The notes beneath the pieces were generated by a model, which did no database searches, had not been told where the DNA came from, and saw nothing but the letters and a program-made list of their open reading frames with translations. Positions 24,369-40,380 of a DNA stretch of 64,000 nucleotides are shown here, piece after piece; positions within the stretch are counted from its first letter, which is position 1; every line of letters starts with the position of its first letter. The stretch is taken from positions 46,685,590 to 46,749,589 of the forward strand of contig NC_091292.1 in assembly GCF_038502225.1 (NCBI RefSeq). Reading direction: 5' to 3'. Source of the stretch: Cherax quadricarinatus (lineage: Eukaryota; Arthropoda; Malacostraca; Decapoda; Parastacidae). The position numbers were made by a program, and so were the translations under genes.

Positions 24369-26215
24369 AGAGCACTGAGTACTGACGGTACTGATTACTG
24401 AGTACTCAGAGGCGCTATGTGTACCAATAACAACAATCTTCAACACATCTATCGAAACAGGACGACTAGTCCCAATATTTAAAAAAGGACATAGACACGA
24501 AGTATTAAACTACAGAGCAGTGTCACTGACATGTATGGTATGCAAAGTTATGGAGAAGATTATCAGGAGAAGAGTGGTGGAGCACATAGAAAGGAATGAT
24601 CTTATCAACAAGAGCCAACATGGTTTCAGGGACGGGAAATCCTGTGTCACAAACCAACTAGAGTTACATGACAGGGTGACAGCAGTAAGACAAGAGAGAG
24701 ACGAGTGGGTAGATTGCGTTTCCTCGGGCTGTCAGAAGGCGTTTGACACACAAGAAAGCAGTGCAAACGCTGGAAGATCAGACAGGGATAACAGGGAAGG
24801 TACTGCAATGGATTAGGGAATACATGTGAGGAAGATAACAGCGAGTCATGGTACGTAGCGAGGTGTCAAAGTGGGCGCCTGTGGCGAGCGGAGTTCCACA
24901 GAGGTCAGTCCTAGGACCGGTGCTGTTTCTGGTGTTTGTGGACGACATGACGGAAGGAATAGACTCAGAAGTGTTCCTGTTTGAAGATGATGGGAAGTTG
25001 ATGAGAAGAATTCAGTAGCACGAGGATCAAGCAGAACTACAAAGGGATCTGGACAGGCTGCAGGACTGGACCAGCAACTGGCTCCTGGAGTTCAACCCCA
25101 CCAAGTGCAAAGTCATGAAGATTGGGGAAGGGCAAGGAAGACCGCAGACGGAGTACAGTCTATGGAGCCAGAGACTACAAACCTCACTCAAGGAAAAGGA
25201 TCTTGGGGTGAGTATAACACTGGGCACATCTCCTGAGGCGCACATCAGCCAAATAACTGCTGCAGCATACGGGCGACTGGCAAACCTAAGAACAGCATTC
25301 CGACATCCCAAATAGGAATAATTCAGGAAACTGTACACCGTGCACGTTAGGCCTATATCGGAGTATGCAGCAGCAGTTTGAAACCCACACCTAGCCAAGC
25401 ACATAAGGAAACTAGAGAAAATGCAAAGGTTTGCAACAAGAGTAGTCCCGGAGCTAAAAGGCATGTCCTACGAGGAGAGGCTAAGGGAAATCAACCTGAT
25501 GACACTGGAGGACAGGAGATATAGTGGGGATATGATAAAGACATAAATTACTGAGAGGAATCGACAAGGTGGACAGAGGCAGGATGTTCCAGAGATGGGA
25601 CACAGTGAATATTAAAATTGAATAAAATACCGATAGGTTGCTAGATAAGACACATATGCAACAGTTAGGTATCTTTATTTCGAAACGTTTCGCCTACATA
25701 GTAGGCTTCTTTAGAAAAATTGATAGAAGAGACGTGAAAAGCATGTAATCAGTCCATCACCCTTGATGTTTTGAGGTGGTCAGTCCCTCAGTCTGGAGAA
25801 GAGTATTGTTCCATAGTCTGAAACAACATGGGATTGAAGTGACAAGATGGAGCCTTATATACCGCCAGGAGGTGAGATGTAGGCCACTAGTAGAAGTAAG
25901 AATGTGGTCGTTGGGAGGTCACGTCCCACTCAAATCCAGCCATTCTCACTAGGACAACTTCTACTGGTGAGAATGGGACACAGTAACAAGGGGCCACAGT
26001 TGGAAGTTGAAGATAAATCACGGGGATGTTTGGCAGCATTTCTTCAGTCACAAAGTTGACAGGAAGTGGAATAGACTGGGAAGTGATGTAGTGGAGGCAG
26101 GATACATACATAGCTGCTCATAGAGCAGGAAGAGTGATCTAGAGTGATTTAGTAGTGACCAGTCAAGAGGAGCTGTGATCCGACCCCTGCAGCCACAACT
26201 AGGTGAGTACAACAA
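24367..26215 (+). mobile_element. family-B LINE copy B2, split by a 368-bp insertion
   Basis: RT homology starts near 24440 (AVSLTCMVCKVMEKIIRRRV), continues with SQHGFRDGKSCVTNQLEL, motif A region CVSSGCQKAFDT (degenerate, Asp lost) and the C-terminal LEYAAAV, RFATRVVPELKGMSYEERL segments. The insertion at 25606-25973 is flanked by TGGGACACAG duplicates; the 3' tail resumes after it and ends in GTGAGTAC. Many stops. Confidence 0.8.
25606..25973 (-). mobile_element. 368-bp non-autonomous retroelement, GAAACGTTTCG family
   Basis: Flanked by a perfect 10-bp direct repeat TGGGACACAG (25596-25605 and 25974-25983). On the minus strand it has GGTATATAAGGC (TATA-like) and, about 130 bp later, CTAAAGA-A-GCCTAC-TAT-GTAGGC-GAAACGTTTC, a 6-bp stem before GAAA. 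It ends AATAAAATTG-like AT-rich sequence. The block at 1-130 belongs to the same family. No coding capacity. Confidence 0.65.
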
Positions 26216-26221
26216 GGAGAA

Positions 26222-26224
26222 CAC

Positions 26225-26310
<86 letters not shown>
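26222..26310. repeat. (CA)n microsatellite between B2 and B3
   Basis: CA run after the GTGAGTAC tail of B2. Confidence 0.97.
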
Positions 26311-27689
<1,379 letters not shown>

Positions 27690-27830
27690 AAGTTGAAGGG
27701 AAGACTTATGAAGCAAGAAGACAGGAGGAGAAAAAAAGCGATTGAAAGTATCATGAGAGCGATAGAAGAGGATGACACGACCCAGTTGACTAATTTTCTG
27801 AGAATTGGTTGGTTTGCAAGAGAAACCATC

Positions 27831-27914
27831 CCATACCCCGGCCGGGATTGAGCCCGCGGTCATAGAGTCTCAAAACTCCAGCCCGTCGCGTTAGCCACTA
27901 GACCAGCTAGCCAC
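27831..27914 (-). repeat. tRNA-like head of SINE unit 1
   Basis: The minus strand has an A-box-like TAGCTGGTCTAGTGG and a B box GGTTCAATCCC (GGGCTCAATCCC in this unit) at tRNA spacing. The same head recurs at 28102-28185, 28373-28456 and, truncated, at 28644-28708. The anticodon stem has a 6-nt loop (TTTGAG), so it is not a functional tRNA. Confidence 0.7.
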
Positions 27915-28607
27915 AATAAGATTCATCCAACTAGGTATATTTCTACACCATAGGAAGGTTAGCACAGGCACCACTGTGACCACAAATGCAAGTTTTTACA
28001 GACGAATCTCCAGCTAGCGTGGCCGTGACGAACTCTAGCTCAAGTCCCTTCACTGCCGTCAACATGACTCACGAAATCGTAATGACACGATTGCAAACAA
28101 ACCATACCACGGCCGGGATTGAACCCGCGGTTATAGAGTCTCAAAACTCCAGCCCGTCGCGTTAGCCACTAGACCAGCTAGCCACAATAAGATTCATCCA
28201 ACTAGGTATATTTCTACACCATAGGAAGGTTAGCACAGGCACCACTGTGACCACAAATGCAAGTTTTTACAGACGAATCTCCAGCTAGCGTGGCCGTGAC
28301 GAACTCTAGCTCAAGTCCCTTCACTGCCGTCAACATGACTCACGAAATCGTAATGACACGATTGCAAACAAACCATACCCCGGCCGGGATTGAACCCGCG
28401 GTCATAGAGTCTCAAAACTCCAGCCCGTCGCGTTAGCCACTAGACCAGCTAGCCACAATAAGATTCATCCAACTAGGTATATTTCTACACCATAGGAAGG
28501 TTAGCACAGGCACCACTGTGACCACAAATGCAAGTTTTTACAGACGAATCTCCAGCTAGCGTGGCCGTGACGAACTCTAGCTCAAGTCCCTTCACTGCCG
28601 TCAACAT

Positions 28608-28793
28608 GACTCACGAAATCGTAATGACACGATTGCAAACAAACCATACCCCGGCCGGGATTGAACCCGCGGTCATAGAGTCTCAAAACTCCAGCCCGTC
28701 GCGTTAGCTGGAGTTTTGAGACTCTTTGACCGCGGGTTCAATCCGGCCGGGGTATGGTTTGTTTGCAATCATGTCATTACGATTTCGTGAGTC
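28608..28793. repeat. large inverted repeat, about 88-bp arms, 11-bp loop
   Basis: Left arm 28608-28695 and right arm 28707-28793 are complementary except for a few mismatches; the loop is about CCGTCGCGTTA. The right arm ends at the target duplication. Confidence 0.9.
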
Positions 28794-29245
28794 GTTTGCA
28801 AGAGGTAAAAACGTCTAGTAAAAGTGATCTTCAAGGCTGAATCAGTTCGAAACAGGATCCTGCAGGAGAAAGCTTGACTAAAGGACATACCGAAGTACAA
28901 GAGGGTATACCTCGACTGCAAGAGAATACATGAAAAAGGCAGAAACTGAAAGAGAGAGTACAAAGATGCAAGGAAGAACGAGAGGCAAAGACAGAGATGA
29001 GCAGAAGAAACCAGACTCAGGAAGAAGAGCAAACACTACTTCCCTCAAAACCACCCACAGAAGGACCTCAACCATGACAAAACCAATGCAACCAAACAAT
29101 CTAAACCAAAACCCACATACTGAACCCTCTGTCAACACACCTCTCATCGCAAACTCCACCCCCACAGCAACCGCCCATAATTCCCCACCAGGTCTTCTGC
29201 TCCTCGAACCCCAACGTTCTCCATTGACCACAGTTTAAAAAGAAG

Positions 29246-29960
29246 TTGAAGGTTTGGTATATGCATGCGGATCGAACAACAAATAAATGGGAGGAGCGCC
29301 ATGAAAGAATCAAGGAGACTTTCCCAGACATCACAGCAGTCACAAAAATGAAACTCTCAGGGACGATAACAGATGCAATCTTCCCACCTGGATATCAGAT
29401 CCAGAGGAAAGATAGAGGGAGCAGAGGGGGAAGAGGAGTGCCACTGTTCATTAAAAACTGATGGGGATTTGAGGAAATAGAAGGAATGGGACAACATAGC
29501 AGGTACAATGCAGCATTGGGGACATAAGGTAGTCATTGCAGTGATATAACCCACCAAGAGAAGAATAAGAAAAGAGCAACTGAACAATGGTGGACACACT
29601 AGCTGAGTTATGGGTGATTTCACTCACAAGGAGAATGACTGGGAAAACCTGGAGTCACATGAGGGTCCTGTAACTTGGAGAGCCAAGACGATGGATGTGG
29701 AGCCACATGGGGACCCTGAAACATGGAGAGCCCGGATGATGGATCTGGTACCGGAAAACATCATGGATCAACATATTAGGGTCACTACCAGAGTGAGAGG
29801 GGAGAATGAACCAGCAAGACCGGACCTCGTGTTCACCCAGAGTAGCTCTGATATTGAGGACATGTCATATGAAAGGCCCTTTAAAGGTAGTGATCATGTG
29901 GTTCTGAGCTTTGAATACATAGTAGAGCTACAAATGGAGAGGGTAACAGGAATAGGATAG
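29246..29960 (+). pseudogene. family-B LINE endonuclease remnant (in B4)
   Basis: Reads LKVWYMHADRTTNKWEERHE, TDAIFPPGYQIQRKDRGSRG, then MGDFTHKENDWENLESH and LVFTQSSSDIEDM, FKGSDHVVLSFEYI. These are the N-terminal, GDFN-like and SDH-type motifs of an APE-like endonuclease. A stop at 29461 and a duplicated segment (TWRAKTMD/TWRARMMD) disrupt it. Confidence 0.7.
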
Positions 29961-30539
29961 GAAAATCCAAACTATAAATGGGGGGACTACACAAGTATGA
30001 GAAACTCCCTGTAGGAGTTTCAGTGGGAAAGAGAATTGGTAGGAAAGTCAGTAAACAAAATGATGGACTACATAACAGTAAAATGCATGGAGGCAGATGA
30101 AAGGTATGTTCCCAGGTATGCAACAGAAAAAATGGGAAGAACAGAATGAGCCCTTGATTTACCCAAAGGTGAAGGGAGGCAAAAACTAAGTGAACTAGAA
30201 ACTGGAAAAATTACAGAAGGCAAAGGACCCAGGAAAATAAAGAGATTAGTAGATGATCCAGAAACAAATATGCACAGATAAGGAGGGAGGCCCAGCCACA
30301 GTACAAAAACAACATAGGATCAAAAGTCAAGTCTGACCTGAAGCTGTTGTATAGCCACATCAGGAGGAAGACAACAGTCAAGGACCAGTAATGAGGCTGA
30401 GGAAAGAAGGTGGGGAGCTCACATGAAACGACCAAGAAGTATGTGAGTAGCTCTACATGAGATTTAAGGAAGTATTTACAGAGGAGAGGGAAAGGACTCT
30501 GGGAAGTCAGAACAAGAGGGTACACTAACAAGGTATATA

Positions 30540-31292
30540 TCAACAAGTGTTGGATGAAATGCACTCAACCGAGGAGGAGGTGAAGAAGTTACTAAGTGAC
30601 CATGATATCTCAAAGGCGGTGGGACCGGACAATATCTCTCCGTGGGTCCTTTGAGAGGGAGTAGAGACGCTGTATATGTCACTAACAACAGTTTTCAAGA
30701 CATCCATTGAAATTGGGTAACTACCTGAGGTACTGAAGACAGCAAAGTCATGGAGAAAAGAATTTCAGGAGGAGAATGAAGGAGCACATAGAATGGAACA
30801 AGCTTATAAACGAGAACCAGCACGGATCCATGAAGGCCAATCCAGTTTGGCAAACCTATTGGAGTTCTGTGACAAGGTAACAGAAGTAAGAAACTAGAGA
30901 GTGGGGTGGGTAGACTGCATTTTCTTGGACTACATGAAATTAGTTCAACAGCTAGAGGATCAGGCACATGTAACAGGAAGGGCACTGCAATTGATCAGAG
31001 AATACCTGACAGGGAGGCAACAACGAGTAGTGGTACATGGCGAGGTATCAGTGGGCACCTGTGACAAGCGGAGTTCCACAGGGGTCAGTCAAAGGACCAA
31101 TGCTATTATTGGTACATGTGAAGGACATGACGGAAGTGTCCCTGTTTGCAAATGATGTGAAATTAATGAGGAGAAGGAAATCGGATGAGGATCAGGCAGG
31201 ACTACAAAGAAATCTGGATAGGCAGGAAGGTTGGTCCAGCAACTGGCTCCTTGAATTTAACCCCGCCAGAGTATAGGCTAGGTGGCCAAAGA
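30540..31292 (+). pseudogene. family-B LINE RT remnant (in B4)
   Basis: Fragments include a STEEEVKKLLSDHDISKAVG-like region, GWVDCIFLDYMKLVQQLEDQ, LIREYLTGRQQRVVVHGEVS, SGVPQGSVKGPMLL and FANDVKLMRR (FADD changed to FAND). Internal deletion removes part of motif A. Confidence 0.68.
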
Positions 31293-32556
31293 CCTAGTCT
31301 ATACTTAGGGTACTTACCTAATTGTACTCACCTAATTGTGGTTGCATGGGTCGAGACTCAGCTCCAGCTACTAGGTCCTCTCTCTCCCTGCTCTGTGAGC
31401 TTTATCAAACCTCATCTTAAAGCTATGTATGGTTCCTGCATACATTATCTCACTTGCTAGGCTATTCCACTTCCTGATTACTCTGTGAAAAGAAATACTT
31501 CCTAACATCCTTTTGATTCATCTGGGTCTTCAACTTCCAATTGTGACCCTTTGTTTCTGTGTCCCCTCTCTAGTACACCCTGTCTCTGTCCACCTTGTCT
31601 ATTCCACGCAGTATTTGGTATGTCGGTATCATGTCTTCCCTAACTCCCCTGTCCTCCAGTGTCGTCAGGCCGATTTCCCTTAAATTTTCTTCGTAGGACA
31701 TTCCCCTTAACTCTGGAACTAACCTTGTCGCAAACCTTTGCACTTTCTCTAATTTCTTGACGTGCTTGATCAAATGTGGGTTCCAAACAGGTGCTGCATA
31801 CTCCAGTATGGGCCTAACGTACACGGTGTACAGTGTCTTGAACGATTCCTTACTGAGGTATGGCAACGCTATTATCAGGTTTGCCAGGAGCCCATTTGCT
31901 GCAGCAGTTATCTGGTTGATGTGTGCTTTCGGAGACGTGCTCGGTGTTATACTCACCCCAAAATCTTTGTCCTTGACCGAGGTTTGCAGTTTTTGGCCAC
32001 CTAGCCTATACTCCGATCTTCATGACTTTTATTTGGCGGGGTTAAATTCGAGAAGCCAGTTGCTGTTCCAGGTATCCAGCCTGTCCAGGTCTCTTTGAAG
32101 TCCTACCTGATCCTCATCTGATTTAATTCTCCTCATTAACTTCACATAATCTGCGAACAGTGACACTTCTGAGTCTAACCTTTCCATCACGTCATTCACA
32201 TATACCAGAAATAGCATTGGTCTTAGGACCGACCCCTGTGGGACCCCGCTCGTCACAGGCGCCAAATGTAATGCCTCATCATGTACCATGATTTGTTGTT
32301 GCCTTCCTGTTAGGTATTTTCTGATCCATTGCAGTGCCTTTCCTGTTATACACACCTGATCCTCGAGCTTCTGCACTAATCTCTTGTGAGGAACTGTGTC
32401 GAAGGCCTTCTTGCAGTCCAAGAAGATGCAATCAACCCACCCCTCTCTCTCGTGTCTTACTTCTGTTACTTTATCATAAAACTCCAGTACGTTTGTGACG
32501 TGATTTGCCTTCAGTAAATCCGTGCTGGTTGGCGTTTATACTCATCTTCCGTTCCA
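31293..32556 (-). mobile_element. family-B LINE copy B5, inserted in reverse into B4/B6
   Basis: Starts at its 3' tail (ACTCACCTAATTGTGGTTGC, 31327 onward). The minus strand reads VRPILEYAAPVWNPHLIKHV and RFATRLVPELRGMSYEENLR (31570-31956), then DCKKAFDTVPHKRLVQKLED, SGVPQGSVLRPMLF and LFADYVKLMRRI (32029-32421; FADD changed to FADY). It is 5' truncated at the NANQHGF region. B4 sequence stops at its left and resumes as B6 at its right. Confidence 0.82.
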
Positions 32557-33190
32557 GGGTGAGTGTAATACCGAGCACATCTCCTGAGTAGCACATCTCC
32601 TACTGCAGCATATGGGCGCCTGGCAAACCTGAGAATAGCCTTCCGATACCTCAGTAAGGAATCGTGTAGATTAGGCCCATCCTGGATTACGCAGCACCAG
32701 TTTGGAACCCACACCTGGTAAAGCACGGCAAGAAATTACAGAAAGTGCAAATGTTTGTAGAAAGATTAGTTTAAGAGCTAAGGGGATATCCTACGAAGAA
32801 ATGTTAATGGAAATCGGTTTGACGACATTGGAGGACAGAAATATTAGGGGGAACATAATAACGACATACAGAATGCTGCATGGAACTGACAAGGTGGACA
32901 GAGACAGGATGTTAGAGATGGAACACAGAAACAAAGAGTCACAATTGGAAGTTGAAGACTCAGATGAGTCAAAGAGATGCCAGGAATTATTTCTTAAGTC
33001 ATAGAGTGGTCAGGAAGTGGAACAGTCTTGCAAGTGACGTAGTGGAGGCACGAACCATGCATAGTTTTAGGACGATACATGATACAGCTCATGGAGCAGG
33101 GAGAGAGAGGTCCTAGTAGCGATAAGTGAAAAGACGGGGCCAGGAGTTATGTCTCGACACCTCTGTAACCACAAATAGATGAGTACACAT
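32557..33190 (+). mobile_element. family-B LINE B6, right part of the copy interrupted by B5
   Basis: Resumes at the ITPSTSPEAHI-equivalent region (GTAATACCGAGCACATCTCC), continues through LTTLEDRNIRGNIITTYRML (32702-33004) to the GGGGCCAGGAGTTATGTCTC tail and GATGAGTACAC. Confidence 0.75.
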
Positions 33191-33223
33191 ACACATGCAC
33201 AGTAGGCATATGTATATACATAC

Positions 33224-37312
<4,089 letters not shown>

Positions 37313-38864
37313 CAATACATACTTCCTCTCAGTTTTCACCCAGGAAAATACAAGCGATATTCCTGAAATAATAGATTATGTAGAACAGGAGGATAATAAA
37401 TTATGCACGACTGCGGTAACTAGTGACATGGTCCTCAGACAAATAGAGAAACTAAGACCTAACAAATCCCCAGGCCCTGATGAACTGTTTGCAAGGGTGT
37501 TAAAGGAATATAGAGAGGAACTTAGCATACCTTTGGCTAATCTTTTTAACATATTACTACAAACTGGCATATTGCCTGATAAGTGGAAAATGACAAATGC
37601 AATACTTATTTACAAGGCAGGTGGCAGGTCTTTGGCTACGAACTATAGACCAATAAGCCTTACCTCCATAGTGGGAAAATTTATGGAAACAATAATTGCC
37701 GAAGCAATTTGTAGCCATCTTGACAGGCACAGCTTGATTAATGAATCTCAACACGGTTATACAAAGGGACGTTCCTGCCTTACGAATTTACTAACATTTT
37801 TCACTAAGGGGTTTGAGGAGGTAGATCATGGTAATGCATATGATATTGTGTATATGGACTTCAGTAAGGCTTTCGATAGAGTTCCTCATAAGAGGCTATT
37901 TAGGAAACTTAAGGCACACGGAATAGGAGGAGAAATTTTTTCCTGGGTAGAGGCATGGCTGACAAATAGGCAACAGAGAGTTTGCATAAATGGGGAGAAA
38001 TCAGAATGGGGGCATGTCACAAGCGGTGTTCCTCAGGGGTCAGTGTTGGGCCCATTGTTGTTCACAATTTACATAAACGACATAGATGAGGGAATAAATA
38101 GCGACATAAGCAAATTTGCTGATGACACCAAAATAGGCAGTCCAGTTCATTCTAATGATGACACTAGAGCACTCCAGGATGATTTGAATAGACTGATGCA
38201 ATGGTCGGAGAAGTGGCAGATGCAGTTTAATATAGACAAATGCAAAGTTCTAAATGTTGGACAGGAAAATAACCATGTAACATACAAACTAAATTATGTA
38301 GATCTTAATACAACTGATTGCGAAAAGGATTTAGGAGTTTTGGTTAGCAGTAATCTAAAACCAAGACAACAGTGCATTAGTGTTCGCAATAAAGCTAACA
38401 GAATTCTTGGCTTTATATCTAGAAGTATAAATAATAGAAGTCCTCAGGTTGTTCTTCAACTCTATATATCCTTGGTTAGGCCTCATTTAGACTGTGCTGC
38501 TCAGTTCTGGTCACCGTATTACAGAATGGATATAAATGCTCTGGAAAACGTACAGAGGAGGACGACAAAGATGATCCCATATATCAGAAATCTTCCCTAT
38601 GAAGATAGACTGAGGGTCCTGAATCTGCACTCTCTCGAAAGGCATAGAATTAGGGGGGTTATGATCGAGGTGTATAAATGGAAAACAGGAATAAATAAAG
38701 GGGATGTAAATAGCGTGCTGAAAATTTCCAGCCAAGACAGGACTCGCAGCAATGGTTTCAAGTTGGAAAAATTCAGATTCAGGAAGGATATAGGAAAGCA
38801 CTGGTTTGGTAATAAAGTTGTGGATGAGTGGAACAAACTCCCGAGTACAGTTATTGAGGCTTAA
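37313..38864 (+). CDS. CR1 reverse transcriptase, open over about 517 codons
   Basis: Continuous frame: YFLSVFTQENTSDIPE, KLRPNKSPGPDELFARVL, NYRPISLTSIVGKFMET, ESQHGYTKGRSCLTNLLT, motif A YMDFSKAFDRVPHKRL, motif B SGVPQGSVLGPLLFTIY, motif C KFADDTKIGS, and a C-terminus ending FRFRKDIGKHWFGNKVVDEW. All catalytic Asp residues are present. A TAA at 38862-38864 (PSTVIEA then stop) removes about 25 residues compared with copy A2. The frame is fused by chance at its start to antisense R2 sequence. The endonuclease is missing. Confidence 0.87.
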
Positions 38865-39096
38865 ACGTTGTGTAGTCTTAAAAATAGGTTAGATAAATAC
38901 ATGAGTTGGTGTGCGTGGGTGTGAGGTGAACCTGACTAGCTTTAGCTGCTGGGTCTGGTGCCGTGCTCCTTCCTTGAGTGGACGTGACCAGACTGGGTGG
39001 GTCATTGGACTAATCCGGTGGGGGGTTATGGACCTGCTCCGCATGGGTCAGTAGGCTTGTCGCAGTGTTCCTTCTTTCTTATGTTCTTATGTTCTT
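37313..39096 (+). mobile_element. CR1 copy A3, 5' truncated, intact RT core
   Basis: Inserted in R2 in the opposite orientation. It ends in TTCTTATGTTCTTATGTTCTTA. The RT core is open and the next feature describes it. Confidence 0.88.
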
Positions 39097-39406
39097 ATTA
39101 TATTCACGCCACACATTGCCCTCAGACATATCTCCACTGCCTTCAGCCTTTTCTTCGCTACAACATTCATCACCCATACTTCGCACCCACATAAGAGCGT
39201 TGGTAAAACTATACTCTCATGCATTCCCGTCTTTGCATCCAAAGACAAAGTTCTTTGTCTCCACAGACTCCTAAGTGCACTGCTCACCCTTTCCCCTCAT
39301 CAATTCTATGATTCACCTCATCTTTCATAGACCCATCTGCTGACATGTCCACTCCCAAATATTAGAATACATTCACCACCTCCATATTCTCTCTATCCAA
39401 TCTGAT
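39097..39406 (-). pseudogene. RTE copy R2, RT middle fragment
   Basis: Reads SSALRSLWRQRTLSLDAKTG, MHESIVLPTLLCGCEVWVMN on the minus strand. It lies between CR1 insertions A3 and A4. Confidence 0.8.
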
Positions 39407-39484
39407 GACCTGTACTTAGCGGTGGTGACCTGTACTTAGCTCTGTGAGGACGTGTCGAGTGTGCTCTCTACGGACTGAACCAAG

Positions 39485-40321
39485 ATGCCCTCCATCGAAC
39501 AACTTTACCAACAATTTAAGGAAGAATTGAGGGTGGCGAAGATGGAGATTCGGCGATTGACCGAGGAAAACAAGAGGATTCGTAGTAGTCCCACTGTTTT
39601 GAGTCCTCAGGTCAAGAAGGGAAACTGGACAGTGGCTGGACAGCATGGAACGAAGTTGACGATCAAGAAGACGAATGGAAAGGTAGAAACGATGAAGAAA
39701 AAAGAGACTGCTGTGGAAACTGTTGTGGAAACATCTAATGCATTCTCCGTGCTACCCGACGAATGTGAGTCGACTACTGGGAACGTCACGACGAACGACA
39801 CCAAGAAAGATAAGAATATTGTTGTTGTTGGGGATAGCCAAGTTAGGTACATGGGTAGGGCCTTCTGCTTGAAGGACAGAAGTAGGAGACAGAGGGTTTG
39901 CTTTCCTGGGGCTGGAATGGAGGATATTGTTAGCCATCTGGATGACATCATGAGAGGTAATGGGAGCAATCCTATTATCCGTCTCAGTGCTGGAGGCAAC
40001 GATGTTGGCAGACGTAGGAGTGAGGACCTCATTAGCAGGTATAGGTCAGCAATAGAAATAATTAGGAGGCAGGGTGGGAACCCTGTCATATGTGGTATTT
40101 TGCCAAGGAGAGGAGTTGGAAATGAATGGTTGTCCAGAGCAATTGGTGTCAATTGCTGGCTGGACAAATACTGTAAGGAAAATGCGGTAACATTCATTGA
40201 CGGCTGGGACCTCTTCTGTGGCAGAAATGTCATGTATGAAAGGGATGGGGTTCACTTATCTAGGTCTGGGGTGGGGGCACTGGCAACTGCAGTGGAGGTA
40301 GCTGTTAGGACTTTAAACTAG
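39485..40321 (+). CDS. CR1 ORF1 protein with SGNH-type esterase domain
   Basis: 278 codons with ATG at 39485, fully open. The N-terminus (about residues 3-35) is a charged coiled-coil-like stretch (YQQFKEELRVAKMEIRRLTE). From about residue 115 an SGNH hydrolase fold is indicated by VVVGDSQVRYMG (block I with Ser), RLSAGGNDVGR (block III, GxND) and DGVHLSRSG (block V, Asp and His). ORF1 esterases of this kind are known in CR1/L2 LINEs and are thought to act in membrane or RNP handling. Start chosen because it is the first ATG and precedes the coiled coil. Confidence 0.88.
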   Translation: MPSIEQLYQQFKEELRVAKMEIRRLTEENKRIRSSPTVLSPQVKKGNWTVAGQHGTKLTIKKTNGKVETMKKKETAVETVVETSNAFSVLPDECESTTGNVTTNDTKKDKNIVVVGDSQVRYMGRAFCLKDRSRRQRVCFPGAGMEDIVSHLDDIMRGNGSNPIIRLSAGGNDVGRRRSEDLISRYRSAIEIIRRQGGNPVICGILPRRGVGNEWLSRAIGVNCWLDKYCKENAVTFIDGWDLFCGRNVMYERDGVHLSRSGVGALATAVEVAVRTLN

Positions 40322-40380
40322 GAATAGTTAGTGGTATGGGTTTTGGCGGGAAAACAGTGAAGTCCCAGTGAAGTAATATT

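Larger units (their letters stand above)
27823..28793 (-). mobile_element. multimeric tRNA-related SINE insertion: three 271-bp units plus snap-back end
   Basis: CCATACCNCGGCCGGGATTG recurs at 27831, 28102, 28373 and 28644, exactly 271 bp apart, with near-identical units. The fourth unit is cut short and followed by its own inverse. The whole block is flanked by the 11-bp direct repeat GTTTGCAAGAG (27812-27822 and 28794-28804), so it behaves as one insertion into LINE copy B4. Confidence 0.85.

Noticed and set aside
27831..28708. cluster of tRNA genes
   Set aside because: A and B boxes are present but the anticodon loop is 6 nt and the heads belong to a 271-bp SINE unit.
39087..39287. independent small gene
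   Set aside because: It is the middle piece of split RTE copy R2.
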